This document shows positions 54,692 through 63,826 of a DNA stretch of 64,000 bases, one piece after another. Source of the stretch: Asticcacaulis sp. EMRT-3. Lineage in GTDB: Bacteria > Pseudomonadota > Alphaproteobacteria > Caulobacterales > Caulobacteraceae. The notes beneath the pieces were generated by a model. It was not told where the DNA came from, made no database searches, and worked only from the letters and a program-made list of their open reading frames with translations. The position numbers and the translations under genes are program-made. The DNA is taken from assembly GCF_030027245.1 (NCBI RefSeq), contig NZ_JASERT010000001.1, forward strand, positions 2,720,501-2,784,500, in the 5' to 3' direction. The number at the start of each line of letters is the position of its first letter. Position 1 is the first letter of the stretch.

Positions 54692-56224
54692 ATGCCTTTT
54701 TCATCTACCGCGTCTGCGCGGCAGAACGAGGATTTTTGTCTCCTCGCTCACCTGCGCCCCCATGCCTTTTTCAAAGCCTTGAGCCGGGGCGAAACGATCA
54801 TCTGGCTCCTGACCCTCTCGCTTTTTCTGCATCTTTTCCTGGCCGCCGTCGTGCCCCTGACCGCCGACGAGGCCTATGCGGTGGTTGTGTCGCGCAGCCA
54901 TGCCCTGTCCTATTATGATCACCCGCCACTGGCCTTTGCGATGGCGCGCGTCATGGCCGACCTGACAGGACATGAGACGCCCTTCATCACGCGCCTGCCC
55001 TTTGTGTTGATGGGCACGGGTTCGGCGATCCTGCTGTTTGACATCACGCGCCGTTTGTATGGTGCTCAAGCCGCGCGCTGGGCCACGGCGGCCTTTTGCC
55101 TGTCGCCGTTTTTCTTCAGCTTCGCGCAAGGCCTGATCATGCCTGACGGCCCGCTCGATTTCTTCCTGCTCCTGAGTTTTTGGCTGATCCAGCCCGTATT
55201 GTTCATGAACCGCGAAAGTTTGCTGAGCTGGCCAGCCGCCGGCATGGCCCTGGCCCTGGCGATGATGAGCAAGTATCAGGCGGTTCTGTTTGCGGTGGCG
55301 GCCCTGCTGGCCCTGATCCTGACCCCGCAGGGGCGGCGGCAGTTTAAGCGTCCGGGCCTGTGGATCGGGCTGGGACTGGCCTTTCTTGGCGCCTTGCCGG
55401 TGATCATCTGGAACGCCCATCATGGCTGGGCATCGTTCGCCTTCCAGACGGGCCGCGCCTATCACCACACCAGCCTGATCGGACATCTGGGCAATGGCCT
55501 TGCCGTTCTGGCCGGGCAGGCCCTCTATCTGATGCCGGTTACATGGCTGGCCTGCCAGCGCCAGATCGTGCTGGCGCTGAAAAGTCCGAAGATGGAACCG
55601 GCCTTTCTGCTGGCCGTACTGGCCATTGTGCCGATTGTCGTGTTTGATGTGATCGCCCTGACGGGCCGCCATTCCCTGCCGCACTGGACAATGAGTGGTT
55701 TTCTGTTTGCTCTGCCTCTGGTGGGCAGGGTACGCGCCCGGATGAGCGGACAGGGGCGTTTTCTGCGCCTCAAACTGGCCGGATGCGTGGTGGGGGCCGC
55801 CGGGCTGGTGCTGGCGGCACAGGCGCAGTTCGACCTGACCGCTCTCTTGCCAAAACCCTTGCACCGTACGGATCTCGGCTGGCAGAACCTGCCGTGGCGC
55901 GCGTTGGACGGACAGGTGCCGGGCGCGGATCGCTTCATCGTGACACCTGACTGGGTCAGCGCTGGTCAGGCCGGTCTGGCGCTGGGGCCGGACTATCCCT
56001 TGCGCGTGCTGAGCGATGCCCACCAGTTTCAGTTTATGGATCAGGGTCGGTTGAAAACGATGCGCGATGGCTATTACGTGCAGGCCGTGCCTGTGGGCGG
56101 CAGGGCGGATATGTCGGCCTTGCAGCAGACCTATCGTCTCGACGGGCCAGCGCGGATTTTGCCGCAGTTTCATGTGGGCCACGCCGCATTCGATCTGGTC
56201 ATAGCGCCAGTCAGCCTGAAATGA
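54692..56224 (+). CDS. ArnT/PMT-like membrane glycosyltransferase (GT39/GT83 type)
   Basis: A 510-residue GT-C enzyme with about ten membrane segments. The first periplasmic loop has PLTADEAYAVVVSRSHALSY, where Asp59-Glu60 is the metal/substrate acidic pair, followed by YYDHPPLAFAMARVMADL, a hallmark of ArnT-like proteins that use polyprenyl-phosphate sugars. The frame is open from 54608; ATG 54692 removes an unlikely N-terminus. The acceptor could be lipid A, another lipid or a protein. No partner sugar-synthesis genes are nearby. Confidence 0.83.
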   Translation: MPFSSTASARQNEDFCLLAHLRPHAFFKALSRGETIIWLLTLSLFLHLFLAAVVPLTADEAYAVVVSRSHALSYYDHPPLAFAMARVMADLTGHETPFITRLPFVLMGTGSAILLFDITRRLYGAQAARWATAAFCLSPFFFSFAQGLIMPDGPLDFFLLLSFWLIQPVLFMNRESLLSWPAAGMALALAMMSKYQAVLFAVAALLALILTPQGRRQFKRPGLWIGLGLAFLGALPVIIWNAHHGWASFAFQTGRAYHHTSLIGHLGNGLAVLAGQALYLMPVTWLACQRQIVLALKSPKMEPAFLLAVLAIVPIVVFDVIALTGRHSLPHWTMSGFLFALPLVGRVRARMSGQGRFLRLKLAGCVVGAAGLVLAAQAQFDLTALLPKPLHRTDLGWQNLPWRALDGQVPGADRFIVTPDWVSAGQAGLALGPDYPLRVLSDAHQFQFMDQGRLKTMRDGYYVQAVPVGGRADMSALQQTYRLDGPARILPQFHVGHAAFDLVIAPVSLK

Positions 56225-56399
56225 GCCGATTTACATGAGGCCCCGAAGCCCTGACACCGTGACGTTCGTAAGTTCGTAAAGGGAAAAGCGACTATTTTTT
56301 CATACGTATGCAAGGCCTTGACCCCAGCCATATTTTGACCTTCTTTACCGCCCAAGCGAATAGGCTTAAGGTTTGGTTTTTAAAGTTTTTTCGGGTCAG

Positions 56400-56924
56400 A
56401 TGACGTCGCCCCTGCTCAATGTCTATCTGGAAAAACGCGCCATGTTGGTGCGTTATTTCACGGCGCGCACGCGCGAGCGCGGCGTGGCCGAGGACATTGT
56501 GCAGGAACTCTATCTGAAAATCTCGGCTCAGGATGAAGACTATATGGTCGATAATCCATCCGCTTTTCTCTTCCGTGCCGCCAATAATATCTGGCTGAAC
56601 CGTATGCGTGGCGAAGGCCGCGACAGCCGGCGCAATGGCCAGTGGCACGAAACGACTCGGCAATCGATGGGCGATGAGGTCATTGTCGATGAACCCGACG
56701 CCGAGGCGCGTCTGGCGGCGCGCCAGCAACTGGAGCTGGTGATCAAAGGCGTTGACGCCCTGCCGGAACGCACACGCGATATTTTTCGTCTGCACAGATT
56801 CGAAGGGCTCAATCAGGCGGAGGTGGCGCAAAGACTGGGCGTGTCGAAAAGCACGGTTGAAAAGCACCTGTGCGCGGCGCTCAAATCGCTGATGGCGCTG
56901 TCAAAAACCGGGCAGGGGCCATGA
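56400..56924 (+). CDS. FecI-like ECF sigma factor
   Basis: A 174-residue sigma-70 family protein with only regions 2 and 4. Region 2 includes GVAEDIVQELYLKISAQ and AFLFRAANNIWLNRMR. Region 4 includes LPERTRDIFRLHRFEGLNQA and the helix-turn-helix VAQRLGVSKSTVEKHL. The ATG at 56400 follows a GGGTCAG site; the in-frame TTG at 56373 is less likely. It is followed by a FecR-like gene and a receptor with an STN domain, the complete surface-signalling set. It would direct transcription of the receptor when the signal is bound outside. Confidence 0.92.
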   Translation: MTSPLLNVYLEKRAMLVRYFTARTRERGVAEDIVQELYLKISAQDEDYMVDNPSAFLFRAANNIWLNRMRGEGRDSRRNGQWHETTRQSMGDEVIVDEPDAEARLAARQQLELVIKGVDALPERTRDIFRLHRFEGLNQAEVAQRLGVSKSTVEKHLCAALKSLMALSKTGQGP

Positions 56925-57057
56925 ATCCACCGGCCTGCGCCCGCAAAAAGCCATGCTGATGCAAATATTTCGCAAAATCGGCTTTGAGACGTAAGGTTGC
57001 CGCTTCCGAGTGGTGTCATGCCTTAGACAACAGATTCAATTTTCCCTTTCGGATACC

Positions 57058-58056
57058 ATGACCAACGACGAGATCAGGACAGACGCATACGAGGATCAGG
57101 CCATTGCCTGGGTCGTGCGCGCCCATGCGTCTGATATGTCGGACGAAGACATACTGGCCCTGACCGAATGGCTGGAGGCCGACCCTGCGCATCTGGCGGC
57201 TTTTGATGCGGCCGAACGGGCCTGGATGGGCGAAGCGGCCCTGATCGCCAGCCCTGAACCGACCACCGATATAATCGATCTGACGCAGGCGCGTGTGCGC
57301 CGCACGGCGAAACCTGCACCGTCGCGTCGCCTGTGGCTGGCCGTGGGTGCGGTGGCAGCGGCCCTGACCGGCCTTGCACTTCTGCCCGGCCTGTGGTCGG
57401 CGCAAAAGCCGGTCATCTATACCACCTCTGTTGGTCAGACGCGCGAAGTGGCCCTGGCCGATGGCACGCATCTCCATCTGAACAGCGCCACGCGGCTTGA
57501 GGTGCTCTATTCGCGCAAAAGCCGCGACATTGTGCTCGATCAGGGCGAGGTGGCCCTGACCGTCATGCACGATGCGGAGCGGCCTTTCAGCGTCCGGGCC
57601 GGTGAGGCCGTGCTGCGCGACGTCGGCACCGAATTCGACGTATTGCGGCATGATGGCACGGTAACCGTTACCGTCAAAAGCGGCGCCGTGGCCATGCTGA
57701 AAGCGGGTGAAACAACGCAAACCCCGCCGCCAGACCGGATTCTGCACGCCGGCGACCAGGCTGTGATTGAGGAAACCAGCGCCCGCGCCGAACGTTCAAG
57801 AGTGATGGTCGGACAGGCTTTCGACTGGGAACGCGGGCAGGCGGTTTACCGTAACCGTTCGCTGGCCTATGTGGTAAGTGATCTCAACCGTTATTTCGAC
57901 AAACCGATTGAGGTTGACGCCGATACCGGCAAACTGAATGTCACGGCTGTATTCACACTCGATTCGGAGGCTGCGGTTGTTCGTCACCTGCAAGTGTTTC
58001 TGCCGGTTGAGGCAACCGAAACCGACAAGGCGATCATGCTGCGCCGCCGTCCCTAG
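57058..58056 (+). CDS. FecR-like anti-sigma factor
   Basis: A 332-residue bitopic regulator. The N-terminal DUF4880 region (QAIAWVVRAHASDMSDEDIL, then FDAAERAW) binds the sigma factor. One membrane segment (about 92-110) follows, then the periplasmic FecR domain with TSVGQTREVALADGTHLHLN, VGTEFDVLRHDGTVTVTVKSG-type sequence and a C-terminal domain with FDWERGQAVYRNRSLAYVV that contacts the receptor's STN domain. ATG 57058 gives the expected length. Its end overlaps the receptor gene. Confidence 0.9.
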   Translation: MTNDEIRTDAYEDQAIAWVVRAHASDMSDEDILALTEWLEADPAHLAAFDAAERAWMGEAALIASPEPTTDIIDLTQARVRRTAKPAPSRRLWLAVGAVAAALTGLALLPGLWSAQKPVIYTTSVGQTREVALADGTHLHLNSATRLEVLYSRKSRDIVLDQGEVALTVMHDAERPFSVRAGEAVLRDVGTEFDVLRHDGTVTVTVKSGAVAMLKAGETTQTPPPDRILHAGDQAVIEETSARAERSRVMVGQAFDWERGQAVYRNRSLAYVVSDLNRYFDKPIEVDADTGKLNVTAVFTLDSEAAVVRHLQVFLPVEATETDKAIMLRRRP

Positions 58057-60421
58057 CCTGTCACTGGGTTTGGCCTTGGGTCTGGGTCTGGCGATGGCCT
58101 TGCCTGCCCAGGCGGCACAGAGTTATGACCTCAATATTCCAACTGAGCCCCTGTCTCAGGCCGTCATCGATCTGGCGCGCCAGACGAACAGCAGTATTGG
58201 TGGCGTCGATCCTATGCAATGCAGGGCCAGGCCGCGCGCGATTCAGGGCCGCATGACGCCGCTGACGGCCATGAAGAGGCTGTTGGCAGCCAGCCATTGC
58301 CGCGTCCGTCAGGCCGATAGCACAACCTTCGTGCTGAGCCTGCGCCCGCTGCATCTGCCCCGAATCTGGCACACCGCGCCTGAGGCGGAAGCGCCGACCG
58401 AAATCGTTGTCACCATCAATCGCCGCCTTCAGACCGTGGCCACGGCGGCTTCGGCGATCAGCGTCATCGATGCCGGGATGCTGGAGCGCTATGGCGGCGA
58501 TCTGTCGGACGTGGCGGCGCAGGCGGCGGGCCTGACCATGACCAATCTCGGGGCGGGCCGCGACAAGATCCTGCTGCGCGGCCTGTCCGACGGCGTGTTT
58601 ACCGGACGCACCCAGTCCAGTGTCGGGCTCTACCTCGATGATTTCCCGATCACCTATAATGCACCCGATCCCGATCTGCTGCTGGTTGATGTCGCGCGCG
58701 TCGAGATTTTGAAAGGGCCGCAAGGCGCGCTGTATGGCGAGGGATCGATTTCCGGCGTGGTGCGCTTTGTCACGCGCCGCCCTGACCTGAAGGCCTTTGG
58801 CGGCTTTGTCGATGCCGGGCTGGGTGTGAGCGGTCAGGCCGATATGTCGAGCCGCGCCGAAGGCGTTGTCAATCTGCCGTTGCTAAAAGACCGGCTGGCG
58901 GTACGTCTTGTCGCCTATAATGATCAGGCGGGCGGCTATATCCGCGATGCCGCCGCGATGCGTAACCATATCAATGGCGTGCAGCGTTTTGGCTCGCGCA
59001 TTTCAGGCTTATGGAAGATCAATGATAAATGGTTGGTATCGCTGCAACAGGCGACCCAGCATATCAACGCCAAGGACAGCCAGTATGTGTCGGGCCACCT
59101 TGGCACCTATACGCGCGATGAGGCCGTGCGCGAACCGCATGATAATGATTTCAGCCAGACCGCCTTCAGCATCAGGGGCCGCACACAGCTCGGCACGCTG
59201 AAGCTGTCTCTTGCCCATCTGCATCATCATCTCGACAGCCGTTACGATGCCTCGCCTCTGGCCGGCCAGTATGGACTGCCCGTCGCATCGGGACTGATCT
59301 ATGATCAGGGTCAGGCCGTTGAACTGACGACGCGCGAACTCACCCTGACCTCGCCGTCAGACCAGAGGCTGCGCTGGCTGGCCGGGGTGTTTTCGGCGCA
59401 AAGCACCGAACGCCTGACGCCGCTTTTAAGCGAGGCGGCCTCTCAGACGGCGCTCTATACGGAAAGGCGGCATGACCGCATCACCACACTGGCGGCCTTT
59501 GGCGAGCTGAGCTACGACCTGACGCCGCACTGGAATGCCACGATCGGCCTGCGCCAGACCGGCACCCGCCATGATCTCGACAGCTATCTGGAAACCGAAA
59601 CCGTTGATGGCGATCACAGCGAATCTTTGAACCTGCATCAATCCAGCACGCGCCTGTCGCATCAGGTGACCCTGCGTTACCGCCCCAGCGAAAACGCCAC
59701 CTTTTACGTCCAGTCGGGCGAAGGCTATCGCAGCGGCGGCTTCAACACCACGCACCTTTATGGCACGACCGCCATACCGGCCAGCTATCGCGGCGATGAA
59801 CTGAATTCCTATGAGGTGGGAGCCAAGCTGGGTCTTCCCACAGCGGGCCTCCACTTCAATCTGGCCATCTTCAAGGCCTATTGGCGCGACCTGCAAAGCG
59901 ACCAGTTGCAGGCCGATGGGCTGCCGGTCACGGTCAATATCGGCAATGGCGTCAATACGGGGCTGGAAGCCGAGGCGGTATGGACGGCCACACCGAACCT
60001 GACGCTGAAGGCAGCGGGCCTGTTCAATGCGCCCCGGTTGACGCGGCCCAATCCCGACTATGTGACCAGCGAGGATTCCGGCCTGCCCTATATTGCCGGC
60101 CAGAGCCTCAGCCTGTCGGCCGACTGGCGGCGCACACTGGGCACGGCTGTGTGGCGCAGCGGCGCCAATCTGAGCTGGCGCGGGCGTTCGCACCTCAATT
60201 TCGGGCCGCTGCAAAGCATTGAAATGGGCGGCTATGCGACACTTGATCTCGATAGCCAGATCGAAATGGGCCACCTGCGCTATGCGGTACGGCTCGATAA
60301 TGCGCTGGAAGCGCGCGGCAACAGCTTTGCCTATGGCAATCCGTTCAGCCTCGGCATCACGCCGCAACAGACCCCGCCGCGCCCGCGCACCCTGTGGATC
60401 AGCGTATCACGCAGCTTCTGA
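58007..60421 (+). CDS. TonB-dependent receptor with STN signalling domain (FecA-like)
   Basis: An outer-membrane receptor of about 804 residues. A signal peptide (about 1-36, ending ALPAQA) precedes an STN domain (about 38-112, YDLNIPTEPLSQAVIDLARQ), which relays ligand binding to FecR. The plug has ILLRGLSDGVFTGRTQSSVG and LKGPQGALYGEGSISGVVRF, and the barrel ends WISVSRSF. The start is uncertain: TTG 58007 gives a clean basic n-region with an Arg pair, while ATG 57938 gives a longer odd N-terminus; both overlap the FecR gene. The ligand is unknown; iron chelates or plant-derived compounds are usual for this group. Confidence 0.85.
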   Translation: MRQPKPTRRSCCAAVPSLSLGLALGLGLAMALPAQAAQSYDLNIPTEPLSQAVIDLARQTNSSIGGVDPMQCRARPRAIQGRMTPLTAMKRLLAASHCRVRQADSTTFVLSLRPLHLPRIWHTAPEAEAPTEIVVTINRRLQTVATAASAISVIDAGMLERYGGDLSDVAAQAAGLTMTNLGAGRDKILLRGLSDGVFTGRTQSSVGLYLDDFPITYNAPDPDLLLVDVARVEILKGPQGALYGEGSISGVVRFVTRRPDLKAFGGFVDAGLGVSGQADMSSRAEGVVNLPLLKDRLAVRLVAYNDQAGGYIRDAAAMRNHINGVQRFGSRISGLWKINDKWLVSLQQATQHINAKDSQYVSGHLGTYTRDEAVREPHDNDFSQTAFSIRGRTQLGTLKLSLAHLHHHLDSRYDASPLAGQYGLPVASGLIYDQGQAVELTTRELTLTSPSDQRLRWLAGVFSAQSTERLTPLLSEAASQTALYTERRHDRITTLAAFGELSYDLTPHWNATIGLRQTGTRHDLDSYLETETVDGDHSESLNLHQSSTRLSHQVTLRYRPSENATFYVQSGEGYRSGGFNTTHLYGTTAIPASYRGDELNSYEVGAKLGLPTAGLHFNLAIFKAYWRDLQSDQLQADGLPVTVNIGNGVNTGLEAEAVWTATPNLTLKAAGLFNAPRLTRPNPDYVTSEDSGLPYIAGQSLSLSADWRRTLGTAVWRSGANLSWRGRSHLNFGPLQSIEMGGYATLDLDSQIEMGHLRYAVRLDNALEARGNSFAYGNPFSLGITPQQTPPRPRTLWISVSRSF

Positions 60422-60514
60422 CACATGCGGCCATAACCCATGACACCGCCGCTGTCTCAGGGTCGTAAAGCGCACATTTAAGTGATGGGTGTTTCGATTC
60501 AAGTTGTTGAATTT

Positions 60515-60628
60515 TATAATATTTGTTAAGGTTGTGGGCGCAGCCTTGACAGGCGGTGGAAAGCCCGCCGCCGGGAGGCAGCCCCTCCTGATTACAGGGT
60601 AAAGAACTTATCCGAAAGGGATATTCAA
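60515..60628 (+). promoter_or_regulatory. Promoter and structured leader of a small-protein gene
   Basis: A perfect TATAAT stands at 60515-60520; TTTCGA, 17 bases upstream, is a weak -35. Transcription would begin near 60527, giving a leader of about 100 bases. The leader can form GGCGG/CCGCC (60552-60569) and GGAGG/CCTCC (60574-60588) hairpins. No known riboswitch was recognised. Confidence 0.5.
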
Positions 60629-60829
60629 ATGACATCCATCAGCGCTGTCAGCGCCTATAGCCCAACCCCCGCCGCCGCACCGGTAAGCGCCGTCGGTTCC
60701 GATCATGACGGTGACAATGATGCCGGTCAGTCGAAAGTCTCCGAATCGGCTGAATCGTCGCGCGGTCCGGCCACGACGGTTACCCTGTCGCCGCAAGCGC
60801 AGGCCCTGATGGCTGGGCAAAAGGGGTAA
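60629..60829 (+). CDS. Small hypothetical protein
   Basis: A 66-residue protein, preceded by AAAGGGATAT as a ribosome site. It has no signal peptide or membrane segment. The first half is Ala/Pro/Ser-rich, the middle is acidic (GSDHDGDNDAG), and the end TTVTLSPQAQALMAGQKG resembles the 'V-x-LS-x-x-A' ends I recall from short alphaproteobacterial proteins of unknown role. It is probably disordered. It follows the STN receptor on the same strand but has its own promoter candidate, so it need not be part of that set. Confidence 0.6.
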   Translation: MTSISAVSAYSPTPAAAPVSAVGSDHDGDNDAGQSKVSESAESSRGPATTVTLSPQAQALMAGQKG

Positions 60830-60883
60830 AACTTCAGGGTCAGGCTTGCCGGTATTCGGCCGCCTGACCCTGATTTCTGGCTT

Positions 60884-62941
60884 TCAATTGCCGGTCTTCA
60901 GCGTCTTCAGCACGATGTCTGGCGTCAGAAGCTGTGGCAGAAGCTGCGGGTTTTTTCCCGGTGCATAATAGACATAGAGTGGTACGCCGGAGCGGCCAAA
61001 CTGCGTCAGATAGCGCGTGATCTGCGCATTACGATCCGTCCAGTCGCCGACCATATACACGATGTGCTGCGCCTGCATGGCGGCCAGAACCCGCTTGTCC
61101 GACAGCGCTATGCGCTCATTGACCTTGCAGGTCAGGCACCAGGCGGCGGTCATATCGACCAGCACAGGCTGGCCCTTGGCGCGTAAGGCGACCAGCCTGT
61201 CTTCGGAAAAGGGGGTCTGACCAGCATTGGCGGTCATAAACGGTGCGGCGGGCGTTTGCAGGGCCGAGCCGGTGATGAGAGCCAGACCGATCACGGCGCA
61301 GGCGGCGCGCAGGGTTTTTGGCAGGCGATGCACCACCAGAGCCGCCGCGATCAGCGTCGTGCCGACAATCAGCAGCCCCAGTCCGGCAGGCCCGGCCTGC
61401 TGCCAGAAGACCCATCCCATCCACACGGCAGCCAGATACATGGGTACGGCCAGGAGGTGGCGCAGACGATCCATCCACGGCCCCGGTCTTGGGATGCGCT
61501 TCGCCAGGGACGGCATCCATGTCAGGCCGAAGGTGAGGGCCACGAAGGGGGCGGCAAAGCCCAGGCCAAGCGCGGTAAAGATGGCTATTGAGGCCCAGCC
61601 GCCACGCGCCAGCGCCACGCCGGTGGCGGTGGCCATGAAGGGCGCGCTGCACGGCGCGGCCACCACCACGGCCAGTACGCCGGTCATAAAAGCGGCGAGA
61701 TTGGGGTGACGGCCAAGAGTCTGGTTTCCGGCGGCGGCCTGAAGCGATCCGCCGATCTCGAACAGTCCCGACAGATTGAGGCCGACCAGCAGCATCAAAA
61801 GGCTTAAGGCTGCCGTCACGAAGGGCGATTGTAACTGAAAGCCCCAACCCACCACCTCGCCCAGTCCACGCGCCGCATCCAGCATCAGCGACAGGCCGAC
61901 AAAGCTCAAGAGCGCGCCCAGCCCATAGATCAGGGCTTCGCGCCGCGCCAGAGCGTGATGGTGACCGGCGCGGGTCAGGGCCAGCAGTTTCATCGACAGG
62001 ATCGGGAAGACGCACGGCATCAGATTGAGCACCAGCCCGCCCAAAAATGCCAGGATCACGGCCCAGATCATGGGGGTTGAGATAGCGTTGGCTCTGCCTT
62101 GTGACGTCGGCACGGAGATACCGGCGGGCAGGGAGCCCTTATGGGCGATCAAGCGGGCGGCGTGGCCATCCGGAAAGGCGATCACCAGAGTGGCCTGATC
62201 GGGCAGGAGGCTGGCCGAACTGGGTAAGGTGATAGTGAAGCCCTGCGGCCCCGCGTTGATGGTCTGGGCGGCGGCGGGTGCGATCAGGCTTTCATCCTCG
62301 CTGAACACATAGGCGCCCTGCGGATGCAGGAAGTCGTTGCGCAGGGCCACATCGCCGGGCAGGCTGAAACCCAGACGCAGTGTTCTGCCCGACAAGGCAT
62401 AACTGGCAGGTGCCGAGATGGCGGTTGGCACGGACGGGGGCATGGCCGGGGCCGGGGCGGAAGGGTCGATTTTCAGCCGGGTTTTCAGATCGAAGCTGAC
62501 GGGTTCGCATGTATCCTGACAGACAAGCGATTCGAGATGCACCGCAACCGGTACAACCGAACGCGCGGGCAGGTGGCTGTTATTATGCACGCGCACCCAG
62601 GCGGTGACGGGCTGGTCAAAGCCATAGTTAACAACACCATCATAGACGAGCCTGCGCGGCGTTGGCCAGAGCGTGCTGCCCGCTTTCAGGCCCGCAGGCA
62701 GGGTCAGGTCTATATCGGCGGCAAAACCGGTTTCGCCCGGATTGATCCAGTAGGTATGCCAGCCGGGATCGGGCGTCTGGGTGACGGCGATCAGGGCGTC
62801 GCCGCCGGGTGCGATCAGGCCAGAACCGGCGTCAAGAGTGGCCGTCATATGGCCGGAACGCACTGCGGCCAGGCTCTGTGAAGGCAGAGATATGATCAGC
62901 GCGGCCAATGTCAGACAGATACGGATTAACGAACGCACCAT
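60884..62941 (-). CDS. DsbD-like protein-disulfide reductase (ScsB type)
   Basis: A 685-residue membrane protein that carries electrons from cytoplasmic thioredoxin to the periplasm. After a signal peptide (about 1-25) there is an N-terminal periplasmic domain with the Cys pair in LVCQDTCEPVSFD. About eight membrane segments follow, with NLMPCVFPILSMKLLAL and VVVAAPCSAPFMATATG holding the buried cysteines. A C-terminal thioredoxin domain has Cys602 and Cys605 in AAWCLTCKVNE. All six cysteines of the relay are present. The gene overlaps the end of the ancestral apbE frame by 16 bases and lies downstream in the same operon. Confidence 0.92.
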   Translation of the reverse strand: MVRSLIRICLTLAALIISLPSQSLAAVRSGHMTATLDAGSGLIAPGGDALIAVTQTPDPGWHTYWINPGETGFAADIDLTLPAGLKAGSTLWPTPRRLVYDGVVNYGFDQPVTAWVRVHNNSHLPARSVVPVAVHLESLVCQDTCEPVSFDLKTRLKIDPSAPAPAMPPSVPTAISAPASYALSGRTLRLGFSLPGDVALRNDFLHPQGAYVFSEDESLIAPAAAQTINAGPQGFTITLPSSASLLPDQATLVIAFPDGHAARLIAHKGSLPAGISVPTSQGRANAISTPMIWAVILAFLGGLVLNLMPCVFPILSMKLLALTRAGHHHALARREALIYGLGALLSFVGLSLMLDAARGLGEVVGWGFQLQSPFVTAALSLLMLLVGLNLSGLFEIGGSLQAAAGNQTLGRHPNLAAFMTGVLAVVVAAPCSAPFMATATGVALARGGWASIAIFTALGLGFAAPFVALTFGLTWMPSLAKRIPRPGPWMDRLRHLLAVPMYLAAVWMGWVFWQQAGPAGLGLLIVGTTLIAAALVVHRLPKTLRAACAVIGLALITGSALQTPAAPFMTANAGQTPFSEDRLVALRAKGQPVLVDMTAAWCLTCKVNERIALSDKRVLAAMQAQHIVYMVGDWTDRNAQITRYLTQFGRSGVPLYVYYAPGKNPQLLPQLLTPDIVLKTLKTGN

Positions 62942-63824
62942 GCACGTATGCCTTCTTTTTTAAGAAATTTTTCCGCCCGGCGACCATGAAGCATGGCCAG
63001 GGTGGACAAAAACCGGCCTCGATACAGGTCGGGGCGGCCACGGTCACCGAGCGCGGCGGATCCCTGACCGGCATGGCGGTGCGCGGATCGAGAATATGCG
63101 AATAGCGCACGCCGTCCCTGAGCAGGAAGCGTCGCGCATCGCCGCTGGTGGTCAGGGCACCATCGCTGATCTCCAGCCGTCCGGCCATAACCCCCGGCTG
63201 GATGGCGTCTTCGATGCCGATACGCCAGCGCTGGCCGTCCTTGCGCGGCCCTGTCACGCGCAGGTCACCGCCAAAATTGACAAGGCAGGCGGCGCGCATC
63301 TGGCGACGCAGGGCGTTGATCGCGCAATCGACGGCATATTCCTTGCCAAAACCGCCAAAGTCGATCTCCTGACCTTCCGCCAGAGTGATTTCCTCATCCT
63401 GCCAACGCACCTTGCCCCAACCGATCAGCGGGCGGACAGCGGCAATCTGGGCGCGCGACGGCACCTGATCGGAACCGTCAAACCGCCAGACACGACGCAG
63501 AACGCCGGAGGTAATATCAAACCTCCCGCCGCTCAGACGCCAGGCCCGGTCGGCGAAATCAAGCAGGGCACACGTCTCACGATCCACCCGGACAGGCTTG
63601 CCCGCCGCGCCATTGATGCAGCCGATCACGCTGTCGTCGCGGTATCGGCTATAGGTGCGCTCGATGCGCTGCGCCTCGATTTCAACCACCCGGCCAGCCT
63701 GTTCGGCCAGCCAGGCGTCGTCTGTCTCGATCCGCACTTCGCACGGCGAATGCATCGCATTGAAATGATAGACAAAGCCGTCTTCCAGGCACTCAAGGCT
63801 TTCGGCTGTCTCCATCTTCGTCAT
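62926..63824 (-). pseudogene. apbE: FAD:protein FMN transferase (ApbE), frameshifted near the C-terminus
   Basis: ApbE attaches FMN covalently to a Thr of redox proteins. The minus-strand frame has 'FNAMHSPCEVRIETDDAWLA', the RTYSRYRDDSVI pattern, GGRFDITSGVLRRVWRF, DFGGFGKEYAVD and YSHILDPRTAMPV, all family hallmarks. After CIEAGF the sequence switches frame in a T5 run (plus-strand A5 at 63008-63012). With one more T it would read FLSTLAMLHGRRAEKFLKKE and stop at 62926. As it stands, translation continues out of frame to 62832, inside dsbD. The loss affects only about the last 30 residues, so function may be reduced or lost, or this may be a sequence error. Confidence 0.8.
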
Positions 63825-63826
63825 GC

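Noticed and set aside
54701..56182. 493-residue minus-strand ORF
   Set aside because: Antisense to the glycosyltransferase; Gln/His/Arg-rich with no membrane segment or motif.
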